Shown here: in pieces, positions 1 to 8,417 of the stretch
Layout of the letters: each line of letters begins with the position of its first letter
How positions within the stretch are numbered: the stretch's first letter is position 1
NCBI GenBank assembly: GCA_903936775.1
Contig: CAIZWU010000316.1
Location: 1-54,872, forward strand
From: an uncultured bacterium
GTDB lineage: Bacteria; Verrucomicrobiota; Verrucomicrobiia; Verrucomicrobiales; V1-33
DNA: 54,872 bases
Reading direction: 5' to 3'
Made by a program: the position numbers and the translations under genes
Notes under the pieces: generated by a model
Seen by the model: the letters and a program-made list of their open reading frames with translations, nothing else
Database searches by the model: none
Told to the model about the DNA's origin: nothing

Positions 1-1053
1 CGCAAAAAGGCGAAGATCGACACCAGCGTGGAAGCTTATAGCGTGGCCCGCAGTGAGCGCAGCATCCGCCGCGCCGATATTTCGGTGCTGGTCATTGATG
101 CGTCGCGGGGGGTTACTGCGCAGGAACGGAAAATCGCCGGCACCATCGTCGATGAGAACAAACCCTGCATTATCGTCGCCAATAAATTTGACCTGTATCA
201 TCCGGAAGGCCAGATGAAGGCCCGGCTGGAAGAGCTGGAGGAACATGTCCGGCGGGAACTTTTCTTCCTGCATTATGCTCCGCTGGTGGCGGTCTCGGCG
301 AAGGACGGGAAAAATCTGTCCAAGGTTTTCACTGCGATTGATGAAGTGAAACGCGCCAGCGACAACGGCATGTCCACCGGCCAGTTCAACCGGTTGCTCC
401 AGGAAGCCATTGCCCGCACCCCGCCGCCGCATGTGCGGGGCCGGCGCTTCAAGCTGCTCTACGCCACCCTCGCCCGCGAGGAAATGAGCCGTCCGATCAT
501 GGCGCCCCGGGTGGTGCTTTTTGTCAATCACGAGGACCTCATGACGCCTACCTACCGGCGTTATCTGGAGAACACCGTGCGCGGCAGCATGAAGTATGAA
601 GGGCTGCCGATCCGTTTTGATGTGCGTGCCCGCGAAAAACGTCAGGGCAGTGTCAAGGATCTGTGGAAACCCGCCACCCGCGGCACCGGAGGACGCCAGG
701 GCCGTCGCAAGGAAGACGAGGCCAGCGGCAAAAAGGAGCGGCAAAAGGACGCCCAACGCCGTGTTTCTGCGGAACGTTCCGGCCCTCCCCGGGAAGAGGG
801 AGCCGCACCGTCAGCTGCCCCCGCCAAACGTGCGGTGGCGAAGCGCCCCGCCTCGAAACGTCCGGCCAGCAAGCGTCCCAGCGATGAGCGGACCGAATCC
901 AAACGTCCGACCCGGGGAGGTCCCGCCGCCAAGCGGTCGGCCAGTAAGCGTCCTGCCAGCAAGAAAACGGATAGCAAACGCCCGCCGCGCAAACGCCAGG
1001 CGCCCCAAAAACGCGCCGGAAAACCCGCCGCGCCGAAACGCGGCCGGAAATAA
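1..1053 (+). CDS. der: Ribosome biogenesis GTPase Der (EngA), 3' part only, with long basic tail
   Basis: The frame is open from the first base, so the 5' part lies outside the window. What remains is the end of the second G domain (G4 motif NKFD, G5 motif SAKDG) followed by the KH-like domain ending near VNHEDLMTPTYRRYLEN, which is the usual end of Der. Der has two tandem GTPase domains and acts in 50S subunit assembly. After about base 640 the protein continues for some 137 residues that are very rich in Lys, Arg, Ala and Pro, with repeated KRPASKRP-type units. Most Der proteins stop within 10-40 residues of the KH domain, so this tail is an addition. The family call is firm; the role of the tail (RNA or ribosome contact) is inference. 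Confidence 0.95.
   Translation, partial: RKKAKIDTSVEAYSVARSERSIRRADISVLVIDASRGVTAQERKIAGTIVDENKPCIIVANKFDLYHPEGQMKARLEELEEHVRRELFFLHYAPLVAVSAKDGKNLSKVFTAIDEVKRASDNGMSTGQFNRLLQEAIARTPPPHVRGRRFKLLYATLAREEMSRPIMAPRVVLFVNHEDLMTPTYRRYLENTVRGSMKYEGLPIRFDVRAREKRQGSVKDLWKPATRGTGGRQGRRKEDEASGKKERQKDAQRRVSAERSGPPREEGAAPSAAPAKRAVAKRPASKRPASKRPSDERTESKRPTRGGPAAKRSASKRPASKKTDSKRPPRKRQAPQKRAGKPAAPKRGRK
826..1050 (+). repeat. Degenerate KRPAS-type repeat in the der tail
   Basis: In the der frame the units AKRPASKRP, SKRPSDERT, SKRPTRGG, AKRSASKRP, SKKTDSKRP and RKRQAPQKR follow each other. The underlying DNA repeats variants of aagcgtcc and aaacgtcc with neighbouring gcc/agc codons. The period is about five to nine codons and imperfect. 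It resembles the basic low-complexity tails of H1-like and some RNA-binding proteins. Confidence 0.7.
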
Positions 1054-1093
1054 TCCAAATTGGCAGGGGGTCCGTGGCGCAAGCGGCGGGCCC

Positions 1094-2479
1094 TCAGAGC
1101 GAGTTAAGGAAGGCAATCAGGGCGGCGCGCTCCTCTTTAGTCAGTTTTTCGAAGGCTTCACGGGATGCTTTGGACTCCCCATCGTGCCAGAGGATGGCTT
1201 CGTTGAAGCTGCGGGCGCGGCCGTCGTGGAGGTAGAAGGTGTTGCCGTTCACGGCGCCGTTGAGGCCGATGCCCCAGAGCGGCGGGGTGCGCCATTCCGT
1301 GCCGGTGGCGAGGAAGTCAGGCCGGTGGTCGGCGAGGCCTTCGCCCATGTCGTGGAGGAGGAGGTCAGTGTAGGGGCGGATGGTTTGGTCGCGCAGTTCC
1401 TTGAGCGGATGATCGCTGCCCGTTTTGAGTTCCGGGAGGTGACAGGCGTTGCAATTGACCTGAGAGAAGAGTTTTTCGCCGAGGCGGACGGTGGGGTCAT
1501 CCAACTGGCGGCGGGCGGGGACGGCGAGGGATTGGGTGTAGGTGACGACGCGGTCGAGGATGTGGTCGCTCAGTTCCGGGGTTCCTCCATGGGGCAGGAT
1601 TCCGAGGGTGGGCTGCTGTGATGCGGTTAGGGATTCCTGGGGATGAATGCTGGTGGTGATGCCAATGTCGCCGAGGAAGGCGTCGGCGGTTTGCTGGCGC
1701 AGACTGGGCTGGTTGGCTTTCCACCCGAATCTGCCGGGCACGGTCTTTTGGAATTCGAGGCTCCAGACTTCGTTGAGCCGGCCGGAAATGCCGTCGTGGT
1801 TGGTGTCGTCAGAATCAGTCAGGGCGCGGAGGGTGGCTTCCGGGATGGCCTCCAGGAGACCGTTGCCGTAGATGGGTGGGGCGAGGCGGGGGCCGATCAG
1901 AAGCCCTGCGGCGGGTGGGCCGTAGTGCCAGGTGATGGGGCCGAACTCCGGACGCCGCAGTTCGATGGTTGCGCCATCCGGCAGGGTACGGATGGATTTG
2001 ACCCATTGGATAGGGACATCGGCTTCCGGCTGCGAGCCGGGGAGGGCCCGGACGGCGAGCTGGCCACCGTAAATGGAGTCAGGGAGAGGGGCGCCGTGGG
2101 GGGCCTGACCGGGGAGGCTCAGGCGGAGTAGAAGGCCGGTCATGGTTTCCCCTTCTTTCGGCGGGCCACCCCGGCCATCCTTGATGTGGCAGGTGGAACA
2201 GGACCGGGCGTGAAACAGCGGGCCGAGACCATCACGGGCCTGGGCGCTGGCGGGGGCGATGACCCAGTTTTCGTTGAAGAAGGAATTGCCCACCACAAAT
2301 TGACGGCGGGTCTCGCGGCTGACGTTGCCGAGGGGCAGCGAGTAGGCGTCCTTGCCATCGTTGAAAACGGTGGTGGTGCCGCCGGAGAAGGCTTCCGGGG
2401 GATGCCCGGGGGGGGCGGCGCTGGCTTGGAAGCTGGCGGCCAGGGCGGCAGCCAGGGTGGAAAGGAGAAGGCGCTTCAT
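1094..2479 (-). CDS. Di-haem oxidoreductase (DUF1111 / DHOR family), periplasmic
   Basis: This 461-residue protein starts with a signal peptide (MKRLLLSTLAAALAASFQASA). It has two c-type haem sites, CSTCH at residues 94-98 and CNACH at 343-347, spaced as in the DUF1111 di-haem family, which is distantly related to MauG/cytochrome c peroxidases. Conserved-looking segments include YGNGLLEAIPE, DGISGR and a C-terminal PPLWGIGL...YLHDGRARSFNEAILWHDGES. It lies about 40 bases downstream of an imelysin gene on the same strand, a pairing known from iron-regulated periplasmic loci in several bacteria. The likely role is periplasmic electron transfer or metal/peroxide redox chemistry; the substrate cannot be read from sequence. 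Confidence 0.88.
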   Translation of the reverse strand: MKRLLLSTLAAALAASFQASAAPPGHPPEAFSGGTTTVFNDGKDAYSLPLGNVSRETRRQFVVGNSFFNENWVIAPASAQARDGLGPLFHARSCSTCHIKDGRGGPPKEGETMTGLLLRLSLPGQAPHGAPLPDSIYGGQLAVRALPGSQPEADVPIQWVKSIRTLPDGATIELRRPEFGPITWHYGPPAAGLLIGPRLAPPIYGNGLLEAIPEATLRALTDSDDTNHDGISGRLNEVWSLEFQKTVPGRFGWKANQPSLRQQTADAFLGDIGITTSIHPQESLTASQQPTLGILPHGGTPELSDHILDRVVTYTQSLAVPARRQLDDPTVRLGEKLFSQVNCNACHLPELKTGSDHPLKELRDQTIRPYTDLLLHDMGEGLADHRPDFLATGTEWRTPPLWGIGLNGAVNGNTFYLHDGRARSFNEAILWHDGESKASREAFEKLTKEERAALIAFLNSL

Positions 2480-2518
2480 GAGGGCAGAATAGCGCGGACC
2501 AGCGCCAACCGGGGGAGA

Positions 2519-3691
2519 TCAGCCAGCAACATCTCCGGCGGGTTGCTCGGGAATTTGGATCTGGAGGGCGCGGGCAAAGCGGCGGAGGAGGGCCGACTGG
2601 TCTTCGGCGGTGGTGATGGTTTTCATGACGGCGAGGCGGCCAGGGGCGTCATCTTCGCCGAGGATGGCCTGGTCGAAGGGCGCCGGGATGGCCCGGGCGG
2701 CGGCGAGGGTGCCGTCAATTTTGGCGTCGAGGCCGGGGACCAGGTCCGGTTGGACGAGTTCGGCGAGCTGGCGCAGGCTGGGGCCGGATAAAGTGGTGCC
2801 ATCCAGCCTGACATACTGGCCGCGATAGATGTTCTGCAGGCCGAGGGCGTCAAAAATGAGGTCCTGGTGGGTCATGTCGCTGAAGCAGGAGTGTTCGTCT
2901 TCCTGTTCCTTGGTGTCCCAGGCGACCTGGAGGCGTTCCCCCGCGAGTTCGTTGCCGCTGAGGAAGATCATGCCGGTGAGGAGGCGCTCGATGGATTGAT
3001 CATACCCTTCCTCGAAGATGGCGCGGAAGTTGCCGAGTTTGCCCGGCGCCCACTGTTTCAACAAGTCCTCGAAATGGGTGACGAGGAGGTCGGCACAGGC
3101 TTGGAGATAGTGGCCGCGGCGGATGGCGAAGGGGGCGGTAGTGTAATCGGTAAAGGGCCGGTCACCCGGGCCAGCGGCGCTTTTGTCCTGACCCCAGAGG
3201 AGGAACTCAATGGCATGCCAGCCGCAGGAAATGTTCTTCTCGCCGTCGGTCAGATTCAGCTGCGCAATCAGTTCAGCGTTGATGACAGGGTAGGCTTTTT
3301 CATTGCCGATGATGCCCCCGTCGCCGCCTTCGCCAGCGTCGATGTAGCGTTCGTCGAGAGGCCAGGAATTCAGGAGGGGTTCGGGGCCGTCGGCGTCATC
3401 GATGGGACCGGCGTAATAGCGGAAGACTTCACTTTGCAAATAGGGCTGCCGGGCTTTGATCCAGGTTTGACGTGCGGCTGAGAGGGTTTCCGGCGAGGGG
3501 GCCGCGAGGAAGGCGCGGATGGACGCGCGGAGCTGGGTAGTGGATGTCAGACAGTCGCTGTAAACGGCGTGGACGGTGGTGGCGTAGTGCTGGACCACGG
3601 CACGGGAGGTTTTCTGTTGAGGCGTCAAGGCAGCCTGGGTCGCTGCGGCCAGGGAAACGCACACCAGCAGGGAAAGGAGGGAGGGCTTCAT
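2519..3691 (-). CDS. Imelysin family protein (peptidase M75-like, IrpA-type)
   Basis: The 390-residue product has a signal peptide (MKPSLLSLLVCVSLAAATQA) and the imelysin GxHxxE motif (GWHAIE, residues 157-162) followed by FLLWGQD, a typical family signature. Imelysins are helical periplasmic or surface proteins, often iron-regulated and thought to bind metal, while peptidase activity is doubtful. The gene lies directly upstream of the di-haem oxidoreductase and is probably co-transcribed with it. It diverges from the cNMP-type protein across about 180 bases. A 6-base-arm palindrome at 3710-3726 sits just before the start codon and could be an operator. Confidence 0.88.
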   Translation of the reverse strand: MKPSLLSLLVCVSLAAATQAALTPQQKTSRAVVQHYATTVHAVYSDCLTSTTQLRASIRAFLAAPSPETLSAARQTWIKARQPYLQSEVFRYYAGPIDDADGPEPLLNSWPLDERYIDAGEGGDGGIIGNEKAYPVINAELIAQLNLTDGEKNISCGWHAIEFLLWGQDKSAAGPGDRPFTDYTTAPFAIRRGHYLQACADLLVTHFEDLLKQWAPGKLGNFRAIFEEGYDQSIERLLTGMIFLSGNELAGERLQVAWDTKEQEDEHSCFSDMTHQDLIFDALGLQNIYRGQYVRLDGTTLSGPSLRQLAELVQPDLVPGLDAKIDGTLAAARAIPAPFDQAILGEDDAPGRLAVMKTITTAEDQSALLRRFARALQIQIPEQPAGDVAG

Positions 3692-3709
3692 GGCGGTGGC
3701 TGGGGTCTT

Positions 3710-3726
3710 GGCTTGGGAAACAAGCC
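3710..3726 (-). promoter_or_regulatory. Short palindrome upstream of the imelysin gene
   Basis: Perfect arms GGCTTG and CAAGCC are separated by GGAAA, ending 19 bases before the imelysin start codon. This placement suits an operator or a small leader hairpin. It does not look like an AT-rich Fur box. The function is unproven. Confidence 0.35.
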
Positions 3727-3873
3727 ATGATACGCGGGCAGCAGGTTATTATTTTGAGAGCGATTACCGCGAGTCCGGCTTTTTGGACATTTTGGGAATC
3801 GAAGCAGGGCCACACTGGCGCGACCCGATAGTTTTATACTTGCGGGATCCTGCACCTGCTTTACCAATTAAAC

Positions 3874-4329
3874 ATGCCTGAAATCCTTGAGACATCCGAG
3901 ATCCTTCCACCCTTGGGAATTCTGGCTCATGTGACGCCGGGAAGCCGTGCGGCCCTGACGGATGGCGGGGAATTTGTCCACTACGCCAAGGGCGAAGCGG
4001 TGCTGCAGCAGGGAGAGGCCACGGGGCACTTGTTTATCGTGGTGTCCGGTGAACTGGCCGTGACCCTGCGTTCTCCTGAGCAATTGGTGCCGCTGGGGTA
4101 CATTCACGAAGGGGAGACCGTCGGGGAGATGGGGTTTTTGGAGGAAGTGGAGGCCAGTGCGTTTGTGGCGGCAGCGGTTCCCTCCAAGGTGTGGCAGATT
4201 TCCAGGGACGCTTTCGAGGTTTTCCTGACCAAGAGTCCAGTGGCGGGAAATGAACTGCTCAAGGAGATCGTGAAACTGCTGAGCCGCCGCGCCCGCAAGG
4301 GTCACGAACGCCTGACCGAAGTTGAGTAA
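3874..4329 (+). CDS. Stand-alone cyclic-nucleotide-binding-like domain protein
   Basis: The protein has 151 residues and consists only of a cNMP-binding beta-roll (YAKGEAVLQQGEATGHLFIVVSGELAV ... GETVGEMGFLEEVEASAFVAA) and a short C-terminal helix. There is no helix-turn-helix, kinase or channel domain. In the phosphate-binding cassette the GE motif is present, but the Arg that contacts the cyclic phosphate in CAP-type proteins is replaced by Ala (EASAF versus ERSAW), so nucleotide binding may be lost or altered. It is divergent from the imelysin gene. Such small cNBD proteins usually act through protein partners; none is evident here. Confidence 0.8.
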   Translation: MPEILETSEILPPLGILAHVTPGSRAALTDGGEFVHYAKGEAVLQQGEATGHLFIVVSGELAVTLRSPEQLVPLGYIHEGETVGEMGFLEEVEASAFVAAAVPSKVWQISRDAFEVFLTKSPVAGNELLKEIVKLLSRRARKGHERLTEVE

Positions 4330-4475
4330 GTTCCTGATTCCGCCAAGGGAAAACGGTTGCCGTCCCGCCCGCCGGGTCCTGCGGCCGATTGACGGTTGTG
4401 GTTTGGCGGAGCGGTTTGAATGGGACTAGCCGACCCGGGTCCGTTGTTCTACCTTGAGGTTAGCCGCCGCCGGTG

Positions 4476-5333
4476 CTACTGGATATCCACCTCCACGTGC
4501 TGCTGCTGCCTTAGACTCGCCCGCACGTCCACGATATTCAAATCCACCCGTTTGCGGGCCAGAAAATGGGAAACCTTGCGATATCCTGCGGATTCCAGGG
4601 AATCGAGGGCATCGTCAAAATCCGATCCCACCCGGCGGGGCACATGGCTATCGCTGCCCAGCACCACCGGGATGCCGCGCTCGCGCATCATGGTGAGCAT
4701 TCCCGGCCCGGGATTGAACTCCGGGGCCAGCTTCAGCCGTCCGGACGTATTCAGTTCCATCGCCACCCCCGTCGCGGCAATCCGGTCGAGGCAAATGCCC
4801 AGATGCTCTGCGATCACCTCAAATTCGTAATTTTCCGGCTGTAGATTCTTTACCAGATCCGGATGGGCCAGGGTATCAAACAATCCTGTCTCGGCGCTCT
4901 CTGCGAGGTGCGTGAAATACTGCTTCTGGAATGCCACCAGATCTCCCTTCCAAAATCGGGTCTTATAGTCTGTTCCGAAGAAGTGAACCGACCCCAGCAC
5001 GTGGTGGAATTCGCAACGTTCGTTCAAGGACTCCACCCACCACTCAAAGCCCGGAAAAAAATCCATCTCCATCCCAACCCGGACATCGAGTCGTCCGGCA
5101 TAGGCTTCCCGGGTGCGCTCCACCATCGCCAGGTAGTCGTCCAATTGGGAAATATCCATCCGCACCTGGGGCCACCAACCGTCCGGCATCGGGCTGTGGC
5201 AGGTGAAAATGATTCCCTTCAAGCCCCGTTGCAGGGCCGTTTCGGCATACTCCTCCGGCTCCCCATGGGCATGTTTACACAGCGGCGTGTGCATGTGGGA
5301 ATCGTAATAGAGCGGGCGGGGCAGGGCACTCAT
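4476..5333 (-). CDS. PHP-domain phosphoesterase, histidinol-phosphatase (HisJ/HisK) type
   Basis: The 285-residue protein begins with the PHP metal-binding motif DSHMHTPLCKHA and continues with GIIFTCHSPMP, GMEMDFFPGFE, LGSVHFFG, LAHPDLVK and VLGSDSHVPRRVG, which together hold the metal ligands expected of HisJ-type histidinol phosphatases. The length is right for the family (about 260-285). It would dephosphorylate L-histidinol phosphate in histidine synthesis. No other his gene is nearby, so a different phosphate-ester substrate remains possible. Confidence 0.82.
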   Translation of the reverse strand: MSALPRPLYYDSHMHTPLCKHAHGEPEEYAETALQRGLKGIIFTCHSPMPDGWWPQVRMDISQLDDYLAMVERTREAYAGRLDVRVGMEMDFFPGFEWWVESLNERCEFHHVLGSVHFFGTDYKTRFWKGDLVAFQKQYFTHLAESAETGLFDTLAHPDLVKNLQPENYEFEVIAEHLGICLDRIAATGVAMELNTSGRLKLAPEFNPGPGMLTMMRERGIPVVLGSDSHVPRRVGSDFDDALDSLESAGYRKVSHFLARKRVDLNIVDVRASLRQQQHVEVDIQ

Positions 5334-5403
5334 GGGTTAATCAGCGGGTCAAAACGAAACCGCACCCTTCCTCCAAACCCTGCCCGCGTCCACCTGAAAT
5401 CCC

Positions 5404-5426
5404 CTCCTGCTTTTCCAGAGCAGGAG
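5404..5426. other. Stem-loop between the DUF3817 and PHP genes
   Basis: Arms CTCCTGCT and AGCAGGAG (8 bp) enclose a 7-base loop. It lies just after the end of the leftward DUF3817 gene, but no T-run follows in that direction, so it is at best a weak or Rho-assisted terminator. Confidence 0.3.
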
Positions 5427-5439
5427 CCGGGTCCTGGCC

Positions 5440-5739
5440 TCAGGGGGTTGCCACTTCCCATTGCTTCAGCTTCCGGTCGAGGAAAAAGGGCACCAATGGA
5501 ATGAACGAGGCGATGAAAATCAGCGCACACCGGCGGAAGGGCCAGTGGGCCTCCAGCATCGCCCGCAGCAGGGCGACGCAGAACACCACGAATAAAATAC
5601 CGTGGATCATCCCGGTAATTTTCACCGCCAGCGGTTGGCCGGCCAGATACTTCAGCGGCATGGCGATGCCCAGCAGGATCAGATAGGAAACTGCTTCGGC
5701 CAGCGCGATATGGCGAAGAAAAGAAATAGGGCTCTGCAT
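5440..5739 (-). CDS. Small integral membrane protein, DUF3817 family
   Basis: From the ATG at 5739 this is a 99-residue protein with three predicted membrane helices: ISFLRHIALAEAVSYLILLG, ITGMIHGILFVVFCVALL and ALIFIASFIPLVPFFL. The charged end is LDRKLKQWE. Size, helix pattern and the RHIALAEAVSYL / GMIHGILFV segments fit DUF3817 (YdzA-like), a family of unknown function. The frame also extends upstream to 5781, but the ATG at 5739 places the first helix normally. It is in line with the PHP gene but 106 bases apart. Confidence 0.75.
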   Translation of the reverse strand: MQSPISFLRHIALAEAVSYLILLGIAMPLKYLAGQPLAVKITGMIHGILFVVFCVALLRAMLEAHWPFRRCALIFIASFIPLVPFFLDRKLKQWEVATP

Positions 5740-6136
5740 AGGGAGAGTTCTCTCATTGGGGGCGGGGCCTGAGCCTTTCAAGCGGACAAAGGGGGCGACT
5801 GGCCCTCCAAGCCCTCCAGCCCTCCTTGATTGGAGATGGCGTTGAAGTGCGGAAAAGGATTCTACGGCAACAGCGTGGAGATTCCCGCAATTTCAAAGAT
5901 GAAAACCATAATAATATAGTAAAATATTCCCTTTCTGAATTTCTGCCGGCCCTTTCCCCACCTTGAAAGCAATTCCGTTGGCGCTCTGGCTGGGCGTGAG
6001 CAAAAGCAATCTCCCCCTCGTTCTCCTCAATATGGGCAACTTCTACAGCACTACCCACAGCGATCCGCTGCTCGGATTCATGGCTTGAGTCCGGTATGAC
6101 AGATTGGAGGGCTTGGCCGCGTTTTTTGAGTTCATT
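5740..6136. other. 397-base gene-poor gap with AT-rich block and a short orphan frame
   Basis: No convincing gene is present. An AT-rich block at about 5898-5935 (contains ataataatatag) is the likely promoter zone for one or both flanking genes. A 41-codon frame opens with TTG at 5963 and ends with TGA at 6088. Its residues (LALWLGVSKSNLPLVLL...) use codons like real genes, but it has no ribosome site and I recognise no family, so it may be a relic. Confidence 0.5.
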
Positions 6137-6895
6137 ATGAAAGTCTGTTCTGCGATTCTGGGGTTGTTGTTGGTTCCATGTTTGACGGGAGGCTGCGGGG
6201 AAGCGCCGACAGGGGGGGCGGCGGGAACGGTGAAGGCGGAGGAAAAGGGATGGACGGTGACCGATTGGTCGGAGTGGAAACAGCAGGACACCGGGCCGGA
6301 GGCGAAGGTGAGTGTGGTGGCCGATTTGCCTGAAACCAAGCCGGTGGAGGGCCGCCCGCCCTTGAGTGCGGAGGCGCAAAAGGCTGGCGTCCTGGTGCTG
6401 GAACGCGGGGAGCCGTTCACGGTGGTCCGCTACGAGGGCAAGGCCCCCCTGTTGGTGGATGAATATGAGATTTCCTGGGACGCCATGCGGGTCGAGGGCA
6501 ATGATTTTTTTGCCTCGCTCACGTTCCCGGTGGGTTCGAAAGAGCAGTGTGCGACCTTCGTGACCGGAGGATGGGGCGGCTGGACCACGGGCATATCCTC
6601 AATTGGCCATCAGTTCGCCAATGAAAACGAGACCTCCGGGTCGATGGAGTTTGCGACCGGCCGGTGGTATACGTTCACTCTTCAGGTGAATACCAAGTGC
6701 CTGCGCGGACTGATTGATGGAAAGGAGCAGTTCAAGGTAGGACTCAAGGGGAAGACGATCGGGATGCATCCGAGCGAGATCACCAAGTCGATGCCGTTGG
6801 GCTTTGCCAGCTACAGCACCAAGGGCGCCATCCGGAACGTCAGGGTGCGGGCGCTCAAGGCCGGGGAATTGGTGGCGCCGGTGGAACCGGAATAG
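6137..6895 (+). CDS. Exported lipoprotein with DUF1080-like (laminin-G/concanavalin-type) domain
   Basis: From the ATG at 6137 the product is 252 residues and starts with a lipoprotein signal (MKVCSAILGLLLVPCLTGGC, lipobox LTGGC). The body has segments such as PLLVDEYEISWDAMRVEGNDFF, GGWGGWTTGISS, WYTFTLQVNTKCLRGLIDG and PLGFASYSTKGAIRNVRVRAL. This pattern of a jelly-roll with a final 'rnIrvr L' strand is like the DUF1080 / 3-keto-disaccharide hydrolase family common in planctomycetes and verrucomicrobia. Enzymatic activity is not demonstrated. It is probably anchored facing the periplasm. Confidence 0.68.
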   Translation: MKVCSAILGLLLVPCLTGGCGEAPTGGAAGTVKAEEKGWTVTDWSEWKQQDTGPEAKVSVVADLPETKPVEGRPPLSAEAQKAGVLVLERGEPFTVVRYEGKAPLLVDEYEISWDAMRVEGNDFFASLTFPVGSKEQCATFVTGGWGGWTTGISSIGHQFANENETSGSMEFATGRWYTFTLQVNTKCLRGLIDGKEQFKVGLKGKTIGMHPSEITKSMPLGFASYSTKGAIRNVRVRALKAGELVAPVEPE

Positions 6896-7033
6896 GTTTT
6901 TCAGTTTCCACCATCTGCACGGTCGTCCGGGAGTGGATCGTGGATATAAATGGTGATTTGTTGACGTTTGGGGTGGAGGTGGTGACTTTTGCCGCTGACG
7001 TCCCGAATCTGAAACACTGAAATCATTACTCCC

Positions 7034-8368
7034 ATGCGCCTGCTGTCTGTTTTTGCCCTGACGTGTTCCCTGATGTCCGCCCCGGCGGGGAATTGGCCGA
7101 ACTGGCGCGGGCCGGACTATAACGGGTCCAGTCAGGAAAAGGGGATTCCGGAGAAGTTTTCACCGGTGGAGAATCTGCGCTGGCAGGCCGCGTTGCCCGG
7201 TCCCGGGGCTTCGACTCCAGTGGTCTGGGGCGAAAACGTTTTCGTGACCACGACCGATGAGAAGGCGGAAAAGCTGCTGGGGATTTGTCTCGACCGGAAG
7301 ACCGGGGCGGAGCGGTGGCGGAAGGAGATCGGCAAGGGGTTCCGTCAGGATGAGCGCAGCACCTATGCGGGACCGTCGCCGGTGACGGATGGCGGGCGGG
7401 TGGTGTTTTTCTTCGGAACAGGAGACATGGCGGCGTTTGATTTTGCCGGCAAGCCCCTCTGGACGCGGCAGATCCAGGCGGACTACGGGAGCTTTGCATT
7501 TTTGTGGACTTTTTCGAGCAGTCCGGTCCTGCACGGTGGGCGGTTATACTTGCAGGTGTTGCAGCGGGATACTTCCTTCGAGGGCCATGGGGAGCTGCGA
7601 GGGAAACCGGGGGGCGGGAATGAGTCCTATCTGCTGGCGCTGGACCTGGTGACGGGGAAGGAGCAGTGGAAGGTGGCCCGGCCCTCTGATGCCAATGCGG
7701 AGTCCAGGGAGTCGTTTGCGACGCCGATGCCTTTTTCCTTTGGCGGCAGGGAAGAGTTGCTGGTGGCGGGGGGGGACTGCCTGACCGGGCATGATGCCGC
7801 GACGGGCAAGGAGTTGTGGCGGACGCCTTCGTGGAACTCCGAGAAAATTTCGCATTGGCGGTTGGTGCCGGGTCCGGTGGCAGGGGATGGCATCATCCTG
7901 GGTTGCGCCCCCAAACGGGCGCCGGTGTATGCGTTCAAGGCGGGAGGGAATGGATTGCTGACCGAGTCTGGCACGGCGTGGGTCAGTGGGGATGACGTGA
8001 ATAGCCAGGATGTATCATCGGATGTGGCGACGCCGCTGTTCTACCGGAACCGTTTTTATATCATGAACAGCGACCGCAAGGCGATGACCTGCGTGGAGCC
8101 GAAAACAGGCAAGCTATTTTGGGAATACCGGGTGGAAGGCGGGGCGAAGATTGAATGCTCACCGACCGCGGCGGACGGACGGATTTATTTTATGGATCAA
8201 CGGGGCAAGGTCACGGTGCTGGCGGCTGGGGATGAGGCCAAACTGCTGCATGAAGTGGACTTCGGCGGACTGGGCGAGAAGGATATCCGGTCGAGTATTG
8301 CCATCGCCGGGGGGAGCCTCTTCATCCGGACCAATACCGCGTTGTTTTGTGTGGGCGCGAAGGAGTGA
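7034..8368 (+). CDS. Exported PQQ-type beta-propeller protein (BamB/PQQ-dehydrogenase-like repeats)
   Basis: A short signal (MRLLSVFALTCSLMSAPAG) leads into repeated propeller blades: NWPNWRGPDYNGSSQEKGIPE at the start, then LGICLDRKTGAERWRKEI, DMAAFDFAGKPLWTRQI, LLALDLVTGKEQWKVAR, LTGHDAATGKELWRT and MTCVEPKTGKLFWEYRV. These A-x-D-x-x-T-G-x-x-x-W blades are the PQQ-like repeat. The first segment is the usual beginning of verrucomicrobial and planctomycetal PQQ-like proteins. It lacks extra catalytic domains, so it may be a scaffold or a sugar/alcohol-interacting protein and not a true quinoprotein. The next gene starts 49 bases later on the same strand. Confidence 0.85.
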   Translation: MRLLSVFALTCSLMSAPAGNWPNWRGPDYNGSSQEKGIPEKFSPVENLRWQAALPGPGASTPVVWGENVFVTTTDEKAEKLLGICLDRKTGAERWRKEIGKGFRQDERSTYAGPSPVTDGGRVVFFFGTGDMAAFDFAGKPLWTRQIQADYGSFAFLWTFSSSPVLHGGRLYLQVLQRDTSFEGHGELRGKPGGGNESYLLALDLVTGKEQWKVARPSDANAESRESFATPMPFSFGGREELLVAGGDCLTGHDAATGKELWRTPSWNSEKISHWRLVPGPVAGDGIILGCAPKRAPVYAFKAGGNGLLTESGTAWVSGDDVNSQDVSSDVATPLFYRNRFYIMNSDRKAMTCVEPKTGKLFWEYRVEGGAKIECSPTAADGRIYFMDQRGKVTVLAAGDEAKLLHEVDFGGLGEKDIRSSIAIAGGSLFIRTNTALFCVGAKE

Positions 8369-8417
8369 CCGGAATGATGATGAATGTTAAGAATGACGGG
8401 TTCCGGAGGGGATAGTT

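Noticed and set aside
596..1621. 341-codon plus-strand frame across the der end and the di-haem gene
   Set aside because: It crosses two genes in other frames and has no recognisable domain.
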